From assembly GCA_002189035.1 (NCBI GenBank), contig NEEC01000013.1, positions 2,604,001 through 2,668,000 on the forward strand: a stretch of 64,000 nt of DNA, read 5' to 3'. The stretch is from Utricularia gibba. Lineage: Eukaryota; Streptophyta; Magnoliopsida; Lamiales; Lentibulariaceae. Every line of letters starts with the position of its first letter. The stretch's first letter is position 1. Made by a program: the position numbers and the translations under genes. The notes beneath the pieces are model-generated. The model ran no database searches, was not told the DNA's origin, and saw only the letters and a program-made list of their open reading frames with translations. This document shows, in pieces, positions 33,653 to 46,172 of the stretch.

Positions 33653-36600
33653 AACAAACAAAAAAAAAAAAGGCATCCCTTTGGTTGGTTTGTCTCTATC
33701 CGGATCCCCCTCCCCCTTTTCTTCTACTAAATTCCTGCTTTTGATTGTCTTCCCCCGTCTCCTGATTCTGCTTCTCCAGCTTTCCTCCTCGAATAAAAAA
33801 AAAAAAAGAAGAAGAAGAAGAAGAAGAAGAAGAAAAGGGAATGGCGCTGGCGCTGGCTAGCTAGGGTTTGATTGGGTGGCAGTGCAGCGTCATTTTCTGT
33901 CATTGAATTCTGAGCATATGCAGTGTATGTAATTTGTATGTATATGTGGTCGACACACATTCCCGTGTGGATGTTCCAAGATTTGGCATTTTCTTGTCCG
34001 TATACGACATTAAATATTACCACATACGCCCGAATACTCCCACTGTTCCTCAGTAGCCACCAGCTACCAGCTGCTGCCTCCCCATTCCCAAAAAGCCACC
34101 AAAATCGTAACGGGATGCAGACCACGCAGAAAACAGCAACAGCCATACAATACAATTACAGGAGGAGGAGGAGAAAAGAGTGCTTCAGGATTCCCAACTT
34201 CCACCTCATTTACCAAACTCTTTTGTTGGGTGCAGCCATATTCAAATTTAAGGAACTAGTCTTTTCATGTTTGCAACTTGGAGTATATTTCACATGATTA
34301 GTTATTTAAATTTTGACGTATCGAACATATTGATTAGTGAAAAGTAGAGTGTTTTGGTAACTAGGAATAGTCCCACACCACTCAAAAACCGAGGGGAGGA
34401 TACCCATTTCCATTTTACATGTAACTTAAAGGATGTTTGATAGTATAGTATATAGAATTTATACTCAAGTTTACATATAAATTATTGTTTCATTAATTAG
34501 CATATATATGTCAATCTTGTATAGTTATATCACTCACTTACTTTTTTTGAGTATGTAATTGATATACATGAATGGAGAAGAGGGAGGGGGAGGGGGAAGA
34601 GAGGCTAATTATATCTATACTACTCAAATAATTAAACTTCCATTCTTGAATATTAAACATTATATACAATTTAGTATATTCATACTTAATTACACTATAC
34701 TTAAATATATTAATATTTTACGATCAAATGTACTTTATGTTAGAAGCATGTTTGGTATCTAGATTTTGACGTATTGTACAAATTTACTTTTTCCATATTT
34801 TCTATTTCAAACATTTTTTTTTATCACAATTAGTAGTTCTCAATGTTTTTTACTTTGAATATTTTTGTATAATAGGCATAGTTATTACATAAATTTTCCT
34901 TGAACATGAACCAAAATCACAACGGGATGACCAAAATTTTAGTGTCCAATTTTTGGCGTACTCGACAAAAATGTAGTATAAAATTATGTTAGCAGCCTAA
35001 ATGAGAAAGAACGTCACCTAACTCACTACTGAATCCTCATTTGTGAGGATCTATATTTGGCAATGATGCAATTATATAAAGAGAAAAAAGAAGTGGAATA
35101 AATTCTGATTTTGGAATGATGTTGGCAGCAAGTCCACTCTCGAGGACAAAGGAACCATCAAATGCAAAGGTACAAAAGTAGTTTCAGCAACCAACGTGCC
35201 ACGACAAATCTGATAACGAGACATAAAAAAACAAAACAAAGGCTGCTGTAAAAATTAGCCGCATCCTCACACACGTCACTCACTCGCTCCTGTGTCTGTG
35301 TTTTGGAACATAACGTTTACATCCCAGATTTTCACGACACAAGGAGTCAAGACAAGTAACTACAAACTACCCAATTTATCAAATATTACACAATCATTCT
35401 TCCTGTTTTCACCATTCTGATATGATCACTCCCCATTCCACTCCCACCAATCGCCGCAGTCCCTTTGTGTAGCTGGGAATTCTACTGGGAAGGTGCTGAT
35501 TCCTCTTCAGCACATCTGCTGAGGAAAAAACTTGCTGGTAATGGGAATCAATGGGGGAGGAAGGGAATGGAAGGGAGTCATAGTATCAATGGAAACAGGG
35601 ATCGTCGTTTTGGGACAACGGAATCACTGGTGAGACGCAAAGATCGATCCAACACCGGAATCATAAATCACTGTGGCGCGTGGAGAGGGAGCGCAGAGGC
35701 AAACATGCGTCCTGCAGTGAATACTGTTGCCACAGAATTAGGGATCGTGCAGTCATTGTTTGGGAAAGCACACAAAGCAAATTAAAAAAAAAAAAAAAGA
35801 GCAACAGAGGAACAGACAATGCCCTCGTCGATTTCAGTAATTAAAAGCCTTCTGAATCCAAAGCATGTTCATTTTTTTTGTTGTTTTGGAATGATGGGTT
35901 TCTTCTTTACTACATCTACTTTTTTTCCCCCTTCAAATCCTAGAGAGAGTACCATCGTTACTCCTCCAACATTCGTATGTCTTTTAAAACCAGAGACAAA
36001 GGTTTGTCCACTTTGCGGAGGAATTTTTGTCCGAACAGTACGGCAGCTAGCGGCTCACCCTTCATCCGCTTCGCCACAACTGAGAAAAGGAACTGATTTT
36101 GAAGAGTGAGTGTGATGGGGTTTAGGGTTTAGCATGGGATCGAATGCAGACAAAAAAGTATTGGTGCGGTGGGAATTGGGGTAGCCCTAAATGTCAGATT
36201 AATATAATACTAATCACCCTCCCTCATACTCATGCACGTAGCAGCAGAGCAGATCTCCTCTGCAAATACGACGTAGCCTTAGGATATAAAATAGGACGTA
36301 GGGATTCCATCAAAAACTATAACAGTTTTGTCCCCACAGTCCCACCATGTGAAAGAAAGAATCGCAAAAGCAGACACGATCCCCCACACGCACTTTCGTT
36401 TTTGAATAATCAATCAAAATCATTCATTCATATCTCCCAACTGCGGTAAAAAAAAAAAAAAGAAAGAAGAAGAAGAATTCTAACCACTCACTGTAACTTC
36501 CACCTTTAACTTGGAATCTGTGTTGGAAGATTGGATGTAGTTTAGGGTTTCCCCAGAATGAGATCCAGCAGAAGGCCATCTGCTTCAACAGATCAGTGAT

Positions 36601-37831
36601 GGTGTGGAACGTGCTCTTTCCCAACGTTTGTAAGGTGGGTCACGTCGATCCCAAATCGTAAAGCAGGCCATATTTTATGCTGAATCATCAAGAAGAGGAG
36701 GGAGGATCCAGTAAATGGTAGCAGATTCATAGTAAGTTTGGAAAGACACAGGATGAAACTGTGGTGGCTGACCCAGTAAAGATGTAATAAAGAGGACAGC
36801 TTTCTGCGTCTGTCATCTTACAATCTTTGTTGGCGCACATCTTTCCTTGTTCTTTGCCTCGCTACCTGCCATGTAGTATCTCTCTCTTTCTCTCTCTGTC
36901 CAGGTCCACACCTCTTTCTGGCTGGCCTCCCCCAACTTTAAATACATGCTTCATGCATCAATCAACTCGAGTTGGCACCTACACAACATGCATTTCAATG
37001 TAAAACCAAAAGGGTTCATATCCTCAGGGATTCGGACTAAGAAGTTGGCTCATGTGTCCGGGTTACCATGCGGGTCAGTTCCACTTTAAGGGTAGAACCT
37101 ATCCAAACAGGGATCGAGGTTGGGCTGTGAAGAACCAGACAGGTGACCCATGGATTCAAGTTGATCCCTGAACCCGAAGAGAAGATGTGGGGGTACGCAC
37201 ATGGTGTACCAGAAGGGAGTGAGTGAGATGATGAGGGGGTGGGTTCATGTGAGTGGGCTCTATCCACGACATGGAGAAGATGTGAACTAGCTGACGTGAC
37301 CAGGGACCCAACACATCAATTTGGTCCACTTGGCCCCTTGCAAGCATTGATTCATCGCATAATTGCTTATTCATAATCCCAACCAGAAGAGATCATTCCA
37401 AATCTGACACTTTCTTTGACCAAGGCAGGGCAAGAAACGAGAACAAGCTCACCAACCCATTTGATCCAAGATGATGACATGGCTGATACGTTGTCTAGAC
37501 ATCAAGGAGTAATACCAGTGCACTTTAATAAAAAAAGTGATTTCGGGATAACATGGGATAAAGTGCTCTTACTCGAAATATTAAAGTATGACGCACACAT
37601 CACTCCATACAGACACGGATGGAGATGAAAATGCAAAAACTAAGATGAAAAGGATTGCGCAATCCAGAATCAGTAGTGATATTGCTAGAGTTTAAATAAC
37701 GCCTTCCAAAGGATAATATGCGACAAGTACAAACCAGCAGTGTCAAGAAACGGGGTCCATAACATGAGACAAGCAGGGAAAGTTCCACAAGAGTAACTCT
37801 AAGAAAAGGGAAATTCGGATTCTACCAGTCC
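33653..37831. other. 4.2 kb stretch without a recognisable gene
   Basis: Contains a GAA repeat (33808-33835), poly-A runs near 33660, 35785 and 36447, A/T-rich DNA (34300-34900) and several open frames of 60-110 codons on both strands (for example 35465-35785 plus). None shows a known domain, a plausible start context with splice partners, or a tRNA fold. The zinc-finger 3' UTR lies at the left and the eL28 3' UTR at the right edge. A non-coding RNA or decayed transposon could be here, but I cannot show one. Confidence 0.35.
33808..33835 (+). repeat. GAA microsatellite
   Basis: About nine GAA units after a poly-A run, in the 3' flank of the zinc-finger gene. Confidence 0.85.
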
Positions 37832-38770
37832 TTAAACGCGCTGCCTGTTCCTCTTCTTCACACCTGACTTGGCGACCTTCAGGCCTCTGTTGACAGCGCT
37901 TAGTCTAGCGAGTGCTGCTTTCTTCAGATCAGGTCTGTAATAGTTATCCGCCACCTGTGAAATCATCACATAAATCTTAAATGTGATGCTTGACTTGGTA
38001 AAAAATGCCATTGATTTACTTCATTTCTAAGAAAAGTAACCGTAATCTATATTTTGGAAGAAATATGACATTTGGAAGTTACTTCCAGCAATAACAGTTA
38101 ACAGACCGTTTGAAAACAACAAAATTTTGAATTCTAGTCTGCTCCAGTTTTCACCACTTGTAAGAGAACAGATGGATAGTTATTTAATTTTCAGCATGCG
38201 GAAAATCATTAATACACATGAATTCTACCCATAGCCATCACATAAATCGAAACTAAACGACTATCATTTGACTAATTAAATGAGATAGACCTGTCCACTT
38301 AGGAGAATATAACACAATATATCTTTTACATAATGGGAGTTTCACCTGGTTGGACACAGCCTTCGCCATTGAATGAAACTCTTTCTTCAATAGGCTCTTG
38401 TGCAGCAAACTAGATGGCTTATTCTGTTTCTTAGTCTTTGAAGTGCCAAGGAGGACAGACTGATCCTTTCCAGCTTGGATGCTAACGGTTTTCTTATTTG
38501 CCAACCCTATGGAATATCCATCACACACCCAATCATGAAGCAAGCCTCAGATACGAACTTCAGATCAGGCAAATCTTAAAAATCAAAATATATAAAAAAA
38601 AAACAGTGGGCAAACTCCAGACCAGAGTATTTATAGGAATGCAAGTTGTATAGATTGTTAGGCTCCTTGGTGAATTTGACGCTTGCAGTTCCATTCCCAA
38701 ACTCCTTAACCAAAAAGGAGTTGTTTTTCTTCACAATCTCCCAGATCAATTGACCAGGAACTGTCGCCAT
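37832..38770 (-). CDS. RPL28: 60S ribosomal protein eL28
   Basis: Structural protein of the cytosolic large ribosomal subunit. Exons in reading order 38770-38623, 38506-38346 and 37954-37832 give 143 residues, the usual plant length. It starts [20 protein letters not shown], continues through [19 protein letters not shown] and ANKKTVSIQ, and ends in the basic tail [13 protein letters not shown] leader intron (about 38773-39020) ends two bases before the ATG, common in plant ribosomal-protein genes. Upstream lie a telo-box and site II elements, the standard promoter pair for this class. Confidence 0.97.
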
Positions 38771-39631
38771 TTCTGTCCCACCCAAGCAAATCAGAGCACA
38801 TTCAAAAACCAACAAGAAAACAAAGTATCAATTTAACGCAAGTGCACTGGTAAAATTACCAACAGATGTATGTAACGCAGCCATCAGAAACACCAGAGTA
38901 AATACAGATTTCGAAAATGCATACAGAAATAGTTTTTCTACCCAATCATACAATTATTCTGGGAAATACCGAGAAAATACTAAAACCTCGAAACAGTTTA
39001 TCAACCAAACATTCGATTACCGTAAAGCTCTACGAACGGAGCCTGGATCACGTCGCCGGCGGCGGAAATAGAAGAGCAAAGGTGTGAAGCTCCCCAGGTG
39101 CAAAATTGCAAGCCTTTTAAGGACGATGGTATAAAACCCTAGTAGATGTTTCGATTTGGGCCCGGAATTCAGTTGGCCCATGTTATTTACCCAGTACCTT
39201 ATTGTGCCCAATTCCTCCCAATGTAAGCCACGTGGCAGCCATCCCTGTAACAGTATCCGTACAGTTAAAGAAATCCATTCTGCAAATTGTGAATTGTGAA
39301 TGCTTTTATCATAATTTAGCTCAGGTGTTTAGTTTTTTAATGTTTTTTCTTTGACTTGTCCGAAACAGTGCCGACTGGCGCTTTCCACGTTATCCAGAGA
39401 ATGCAGCTCTCAACTCTAATTGGCCGAATGGATACCATTCATCTTCAAGTATGTGGCTCTGGCGCCACACAAACCAGCAAACAAATGGCAAAATAACATC
39501 GGATCCTCAAAAATCTGCAACCCAACAAACAATGCTGTGCTCTCCCACAGTCATACAGAAACTTGTTCTACGTCGTCTACACCTTGTTCCCTGATCCGAG
39601 ACCCTGTCTGTTATTTTCTGTTTCTGGGTCT
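38771..39631. other. Divergent region between eL28 and the CAAX-like protease
   Basis: Left part: eL28 leader intron and leader exon (about 39021-39110). Middle: eL28 promoter elements at 39134-39212. Right part (39250-39631): likely promoter and leader of the protease gene. No other gene. Confidence 0.5.
39134..39212 (-). promoter_or_regulatory. Telo-box and site II elements of the eL28 promoter
   Basis: AAACCCTAG (telo-box) at 39134-39142, TTGGGCCC at 39156-39164, TTGGCCCA at 39173-39180 and TGCCCAAT near 39204. Telo-box plus site II is the known combination that drives plant translation-machinery genes in dividing cells. Confidence 0.7.
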
Positions 39632-41465
39632 ATGGAGATATCATTAGTCGCCAGGTTACCGAGGCCTTTGTGTGGTTGTGGTGGGTTTAGTGGCCATTCG
39701 TTGTTGCCTGAGAGGAGGAGGAAGTTTGAGGTGCTTGTGAGGGCTGAGAGTGGAGGACGCGGGGAAGTGGTGGAGAGCAAGGAGACAGACGCCGGAAGTT
39801 ACAGGGTTCGAGCCATGGAAGTGACAACATTCAATCAGAGCTTCAATGATGATGATGAGTTTCCTGTCTGGGATAAAATCGGAGCAATTGTGAGACTGGG
39901 TTATGGAATTGGTTAGCCTTTTGTTTGCCTCCCATTTTTCATGCTCTCTATATCTTTTAGTTGGTATTTGAATTGTTTTGGGCGTCTAGAGACAACAACA
40001 CATTACTTTCTCTTGCTTTATTTTGTGGTGGGTTTACTCATGCTTGTTTTATTACTTTAGGGATATACGGTGCAATGGCTCTGGCAGGAAGATTTATATG
40101 CTCAATTTCTGGAATCGACTGCAGTGGAGGGTTTGATCTATCACTGAACGCCTTTGTTGAAGGACTGGTTTATGCAGCCCCTCCAATCATGTCTCTACTG
40201 CTAATTCTAGATGTAAGGGGATCTTTGGTTGTACTCAGTGAAGAAAAATAAGCGCACAATTTATGCTGATTCATAAAAACTGAGCTTCCAATATTACAGG
40301 ATGAGGTTGTGAAGTTGTCTCCTCATGCTCGTGCTATAAGGGATGTTGAGGATGAGGAATTGAGGAGCTTCTTCTTCGGAATGTCAGCATGGCAGGTAAA
40401 TATCAAAGTTCTAAAGTTGGAGTTCCTTTGGGAGATACTGATTGCTTTTACTTTACTCTCATTTATGATGCTTCTTCTAGTCTAGTTGCCACAGCTTTAA
40501 GAAACACAGACACATAAGCTGCTCTCTTTATTTCCACGCAGTTCATGCTGATTGTAGCTGCAAGTTCAGTTGGTGAGGAACTCTTCTACCGAGCTGCAGT
40601 TCAGGTTAACTTTCTCTACAAATTCTCTTGTGGACATCTGCTTTCGTTGTTACTGAAGTTTTTGAGGCCGTTTCAGGGAGCGCTTGCAGAAATTTTCCTC
40701 AAGGGCAATGATTTGGTAGCTGATACTCGAGGAATGGCATCCGTGGTAACCATCTTCGTTGCATCATCCTGATATCGTTTCATTTTCTTAGGAAGAAGGA
40801 ACTAAGCTGGCGTTTCCTGATAATGTTACAGGCCGGCATATTGCCCCCTTTTGTTCCATTCGCTCAAGCATTTGCTGCGGTGATCACAGCAGCGCTAACC
40901 GGTTGGCTCTACTACGTTGCTGCTTCACCTAAAGGTGCGTACAATTTTCAGGGTGTGGTTGCTTAACCTTTTTGCTGAGTTCAATTGGAAATATGCGCTT
41001 CTGCAGACCCAACATACGTTGTTGCACCAGTGCTAAAGTCCCGTTCTGAGGATCTAAGAAAGCTTTTTGCTGGTAAAGTACTCATCTCTGTGATCACTTC
41101 TATGCTTGGGTCATCAGAACAAGCTTTGAATCCCGGCTGTGTCTGGTTTTGCAGCATGGTATGAAAGAAGACAGATGAAGAAGATATATTCTCCTCTGTT
41201 GGAATCACTGTTGGCTCTTTATCTTGGTTTCGAATGGATTCAGGTAAATTCAAACGATCTCTCTGATCTGGCTTTAAGCTGATTGTGAACTAGTTTCATC
41301 GTTTTGGAGCAGACCAACAACATTCTGGCCCCGATCATGACGCATGGTATTTACTCAACTGTGGTTCTGGGACACGGTCTGTGGAAGATGCAGGATCATC
41401 AGAGGAGACTGAGGCAGCGGATTCAGAAGCTGAAAGTGGATTCTAAAGCTGGGAACAGGCAATGA
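39632..41465 (+). CDS. Chloroplast CAAX amino-terminal protease-like (CPBP) membrane protein, SCO4-like
   Basis: Predicted plastid membrane protein of the CPBP/Abi protease family. It resembles the Arabidopsis protein I know as SCO4, though that link is from memory. Nine exons: 39632-39911, 40061-40212, 40300-40395, 40542-40604, 40677-40745, 40832-40934, 41007-41072, 41155-41243, 41313-41465. They give 356 residues. The Arg/Ser-rich N-terminus looks like a transit peptide. Several hydrophobic helices flank SVGEELFYRAAVQ, the EExxxR motif of the family. The later ILAPIMTHGIYS supplies a His for motif 3. The His of motif 2 (FxxxH) is not visible in FAQAFAAVITAAL, so activity may differ from the classical enzymes. 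The C-terminus is basic. Confidence 0.88.
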
Positions 41466-41891
41466 GAAGTAGCTCCTGCCAGATTTTGTATAGAATTCAA
41501 CTACACAAACGAGTTTCCAATGGATGATTGTAAATCCCTCGAGTCCAAATGTGAAGCTCAGGATCAAATACTTGTGGAAGGATGGAAAAATGAGTGGTTC
41601 TTCTCTTGATTCTGTGAACATTGCATTGTAAACAGAGATAAAATACAGTTTTCAAGCTAAGAATACACGCATAAATTCATACAAAACTAGTTATTGTGGG
41701 CAGTCTCTTAGCTATTTGTGTACAAATGCTGGCGTTGTGGGAACAGCTACACTACTTGCAAAAAGGGAATGGGACTCACATATAACACAGAAACACAACT
41801 ACAGTACGCAGCCAGCCATGAAGTTCATGGATCTCATGATACCGAGCTTCTTAAATATGCCAGGCTCATGTTCAGCTTCTTTCTCTACTGG
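41466..41891. other. Convergent spacer between the protease and MYC2 genes
   Basis: Facing 3' UTRs. No gene or repeat recognised. Confidence 0.4.
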
Positions 41892-43910
41892 CTATTGGTT
41901 ATCTGAAATTTTCGATATCAGTGCCATTCGAAGCTGATCTGATGAGAAGAGCCGGCCTTCCATCTTCACGGTTGCCTGTTGGATCATCAGCTCATTAACC
42001 ACTGATACACTGGCATGATGGACATCCAATTCTAGCTCTTTCAGCGCAACCATTAGCTTTGCTGCTGGATGATTCTTCCTGCTGCATTGAACCTGAATCA
42101 TGGCATCCCTTCCGATGATCTTGATCTCAATATTGACATTCACATTCATGGTTCCAGCTCCATCCTGGTTTGCTTGCTGCTGCTGCTTTGGATTCTCTAG
42201 ATGGGGAGGAGCTGCGTGCCTTGTCTCTTTAGAGGAGAGCTCCTTCTTCAACCCCTCCAACTGAGCTCTCATATCCTCCTTGTCCGAATCTGAACTCTGT
42301 AGCTTGGATTTCAGCTCATTGATATACGCGATGGCATCCCCCAGAAGGGATGCTTTGTCCATCTTGGAAACATTTGGAACCACAGCTCTGAGGGCGTAGA
42401 ACCTCTGATTCAGCTTCTCCCTTCTCTGCCTCTCAGCCTCAACATGGTTCAGAGGCTCCTCCCGGCCGTTTGCCGGCTTTCTACCACGCTTACGGGGCCG
42501 TTTTTGTGGGTCAACTACACTGCTACTTGCCACCTCTTTCACAACGGAAGCTTCGAGATCAGAATGATCGGATTCTACACCAAAGCTTAGGTCTGTTTTT
42601 AGTATCCCTGAAGGAGGGACAACCACCCCAGAAGTGAAAGAGAGTAGTCCTTCCTCGTTGCTGCCTCTCGATGTTGGAGACTTTTTCTTGTTAGCGGTGG
42701 TGTTGTCAACTTTGACGCCATACAAATTCCCATTTCCGATGGAAACAGTCATCTTTGTACTCTCCCCAAAATTCAATATTTCCGCAGATTCCCGTTTACA
42801 CGTTATGTTATTCCTTGCACCGCTCCTGAAGTCGGAAAAATTCAATTCTCTGGTAGGAAACGCCTGATTCGAATTCTCGGTCACGGCGCTGCAACTGGGA
42901 TTTTCATTCCCGAAAGGCATTTGTTTGTCTGGAACCGGAACTGGAGCTGGAGCTGGGGCTTGAGCGGCACTGGGAACTGTGCTTCCATTACCACTCGCTG
43001 GATTTAGAGTGTTAGTATTATCAATCAACGGAGGCTGCTCTGTGAGCCAAGCGGCGGCGGGGTCACCGTCGGCGAAGCCCCATGAACCCGACCCACTTCC
43101 AGAACCTGCTTCAGCTCCATTAAAATTGAACAAAAATCTCACCTTTTTCATCAGATCCAGTCGCTGGAAAATCACGTCTGTTGAACCGAGCTCTACAACA
43201 CCATTTGAGGCAGGGATACACACTAGCGTCTGGAGACCGTGCCCAAGAGCTTGACGAGCCCGATTGCAAGTCGATTCCGCAAGCCGCTCAGGGCCGGTGA
43301 CCCAAACAGGGCTAGAGGTATACAGAACCTGACCCGGAGTCCCAAAACCAGCTGGGAATGACTGCGTCATCGAAATCAGGAAGAACCATTCAGTATCAGT
43401 AACTTCTTCATCGACTGCATCATCCGGAGACCCTTGATTCCCTGAAACCAATGAATTCAACTCTCTAAGCACTTTTTTTCTATGCTCCTGCTCCGACGGC
43501 GACGACGCCGTTTTCCGCTTCCCTTTATCCTCTTCCCCCTTATAATATCCATCTCCCCAGGTTAGCACAGGCGGCATAGCGAAGTCAGCAACCGACGCCT
43601 GCCAAAAAATCGCATATGTCCAAGCTTCACGAGCTCCCTCAATCAAAGCGAGGAGTCTCTGCTGAAGAGTTTCTTGAGTGAACATCGCCGACGCCGGCGC
43701 AGCTCTAGCGTTATCCGGCAGCGGAGAAGGGATACCAAACTGTTGATCAGCAGCCCAAAAGGAACCCAGATCGGAAGCGGAGCCCATCAGCGTGTCCATC
43801 ATTTCGGAATCCCCATCTGTCGGCGGCGCCGCCATCTCCCTATCATTCCCAGGCCATGTATTCATCGACCCAGAGTCCTGAAACGACGCCGGAATCCTAT
43901 AATCGATCAT
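41892..43910 (-). CDS. MYC2: MYC2-type bHLH transcription factor of jasmonate signalling
   Basis: Master activator of jasmonate responses; held by JAZ repressors and freed after COI1-mediated JAZ breakdown. One exon of 672 codons, as is usual for MYC2/3/4. The N-terminal bHLH-MYC_N region (about residues 60-250) contains [21 protein letters not shown] and [11 protein letters not shown], and the acidic [16 protein letters not shown] activation segment. [14 protein letters not shown] and the [20 protein letters not shown] nuclear/basic block lead into the bHLH at about 482-532, with the His-Glu-Arg residues needed for G-box contact. The C-terminal ACT-like region ends with [13 protein letters not shown]. 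The layout matches MYC2 best, but MYC2 and MYC4 are close. Confidence 0.95.
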   Translation of the reverse strand: MIDYRIPASFQDSGSMNTWPGNDREMAAPPTDGDSEMMDTLMGSASDLGSFWAADQQFGIPSPLPDNARAAPASAMFTQETLQQRLLALIEGAREAWTYAIFWQASVADFAMPPVLTWGDGYYKGEEDKGKRKTASSPSEQEHRKKVLRELNSLVSGNQGSPDDAVDEEVTDTEWFFLISMTQSFPAGFGTPGQVLYTSSPVWVTGPERLAESTCNRARQALGHGLQTLVCIPASNGVVELGSTDVIFQRLDLMKKVRFLFNFNGAEAGSGSGSGSWGFADGDPAAAWLTEQPPLIDNTNTLNPASGNGSTVPSAAQAPAPAPVPVPDKQMPFGNENPSCSAVTENSNQAFPTRELNFSDFRSGARNNITCKRESAEILNFGESTKMTVSIGNGNLYGVKVDNTTANKKKSPTSRGSNEEGLLSFTSGVVVPPSGILKTDLSFGVESDHSDLEASVVKEVASSSVVDPQKRPRKRGRKPANGREEPLNHVEAERQRREKLNQRFYALRAVVPNVSKMDKASLLGDAIAYINELKSKLQSSDSDKEDMRAQLEGLKKELSSKETRHAAPPHLENPKQQQQANQDGAGTMNVNVNIEIKIIGRDAMIQVQCSRKNHPAAKLMVALKELELDVHHASVSVVNELMIQQATVKMEGRLFSSDQLRMALISKISDNQ

Positions 43911-46172
43911 CCCACAGAAATTAGAGCAAAAATAGAAACCGGGAGGCAGATCGACGCTAGCCCGAAAAAGAATCCCGCAGAAGAGAAAATAGAAAAGAGA
44001 TATATTGCGACGGCGTGACGGCTGAGTGTAGGTAGAGAAGAGATAAGCTTCGCGCGTGTCTGAGACCCATTTCGGATTTATTTAGTGTGAATTTCATCTG
44101 AATTTGGTGAGTACACGTCATCCAGCCATGATTGGTTGCCTTTCTCGCCCCCTCTCTCTCCCCCAATAAATGGACGGCCTCGATGCGTTTCCGCCAACCT
44201 AAATAAATAAATTTACTGTTATTATTATTATTAATTAACATGTTTTTCGAACATTTTTAGTAATAAATAACTATAACAAGATTCAAGTATACTCCTATAA
44301 TATGATAAATTTTAAAATAAAATAAAATATACAATAAATATAATTATTTAAAAAAATGTATGACGTTATAGAGTAGATGGATATGTTGGTGCCTGCGTGA
44401 ATGCGATGGTGAAACCCCAGAAAATCAATCCCTGGGATCGGGCCCCACCATATCCGATGGTGACGTAAATAAATTATTTTGTATCTAATGAGCGGAAAAT
44501 CATAAAAAATTTGTCAATATGAATTTTAAAATCTTTATAATAAAAAATTGTAGGCCCAAAATTGGTAACTAAAAAACAAAAAAAAAGATACGAATTTTTT
44601 TTTCTTTTTTCTTTTAACGGTCGAGCAAGATATGCTTGTTTTCCGACCATCTGTCTATAAATGGCAGAAATTTAAAAAAAATAAAGAGTTTAGAAAATAT
44701 TTATTTTTATAGTATAGTTATAATACTTTAAATCTCATTTAATTCAAAAATCATAAATAAAATATAGGATAAATAAATTCTATTTTAGAACAGTGATTCT
44801 AAGAATCTATTTGGAATATCTCATGTGTTCATCAAAATATTTCAAAAATATTTTTTTATTAAACAACACATGAATTTAAAAGCATTTTTAATGCTGAAAA
44901 AGTTTCATAAATTCAATTTTTACCTTATTATAAATGTTTCCCAAGTTATTTTTCCTATCAAATGTAATAAATTTCATTTAAGTAGAAAAGTATCCAACGT
45001 TCAATATCAAATTTAATGGTTCTCAATTACTTCATACATAACTTATCGTCTATACAAAAAAAAAATCTTATTCAAATGAAAAGGAGTCATGATGTAAATC
45101 TAATTTCACGAATATAATTATTCAAAATAAAAAATAATAATAATAATTTTAAATGAAGGTAAAGTATTTATTGAACAACATAAACATTTTCTTGGAATAT
45201 GATGCTCGAGGAAAATCGAAAATAATTTAGGTGAATACAAATAGAAGAAGAAGAGATTAATTAAAATAATTATATAAATCCTGTATGTGATTTTTTTTTT
45301 CAATATGGTGGAGTATCCTTACTAGTAACTCCAAAATTAAACATGATAGGCCTAGAATAAAGTGGAAATGACTTCTGAAAATATAGATAAAGAATAGAAA
45401 AACGTAAAATCATGAAAATTAAATACTTCAAATAAATAATATCTGACGTTATTTTATAAAATTATAAATAATAATAACCAACTATGATTTACTTATTGAT
45501 AATTTATTTATTAAGAACTTTTTTTGTGGACGTTTTTTTTTTACAAAAAAAGAAAATCTGATGACTTGAATACAGGGGATCATGGTATTGATTTGGATAT
45601 CTGAATGATCAATATACCATCTCATTGATCAAAGACATAACACACACGTGGGGTCCATGTCACAATTTATTTTGAAATGGGGTCCATGTAATAAATAAAT
45701 AAATAATGAGCGAGAGGTAAAAATCCCCGCAATTTTCCAGGTGTGTAATTAGAAGTATTTGTCTGAATTCAGACACTGTGTTGGGTCGTGTGGTGTAAGT
45801 GTAATTAGGAATGGAAGTAGGTGTTGGTTATGGCGAAGTGGGCTTTGACCCAGAGACAGCGGGCAGCATGAGTGCAGTCTCACATGGTTTCCCATTAAAA
45901 AATTCTCTGTTGTTCTGTAGAGTGTTGCCGGTGCGGTGCGGTGCGGGGTGCCCTCTTGAAGCAGCTGTCTCCGCCGAGATTCGTAGCTGCTCTAGATTTC
46001 GGCTGCTTCTTAATTCCACCAAAGTCTTCTTTCGCACCCTTGTTAACTGCTAATCAAACGGATCTTCAACTTCAACTCCCCCATTACGCGCATTTTCTCA
46101 ACTCTATCTTCTGATTTGCCGCCGTCCTCGGATTCTTCTGGGCCGCCGCCGCCGTCGCCGCTCGTCTCCAAG
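43911..46172. other. Divergent region between MYC2 and PLD-delta
   Basis: 2.26 kb. MYC2 leader and promoter at the left end (43911-44200). From 44210 to 45560 the DNA is very A/T-rich with simple ATT repeats and no gene. The right end (45780-46172) is the probable PLD promoter and leader, with a short GGTGC tandem at 45931-45950. No transposon ends were recognised. Confidence 0.4.

Noticed and set aside
33727-34155. 142-codon minus-strand frame
   Set aside because: Contains a poly-Phe run from a GAA repeat and no recognisable domain; chance frame.
35465-35785. 106-codon plus-strand frame, rather G/C-balanced
   Set aside because: No known motif, no splice partners, and no similar frame nearby; kept only as part of the unexplained island.
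37020-37130. Possible tRNA or structured RNA around a GGTT/AACC-rich stretch
   Set aside because: No cloverleaf, anticodon loop or A/B box pair could be drawn.
41466-41906. Short plus-strand frames between the protease and MYC2 genes
   Set aside because: They are in facing 3' UTRs or shadow the MYC2 C-terminus.
45811-46053. 80-codon frame upstream of PLD-delta
   Set aside because: Lies in the probable PLD leader or promoter and resembles no protein.
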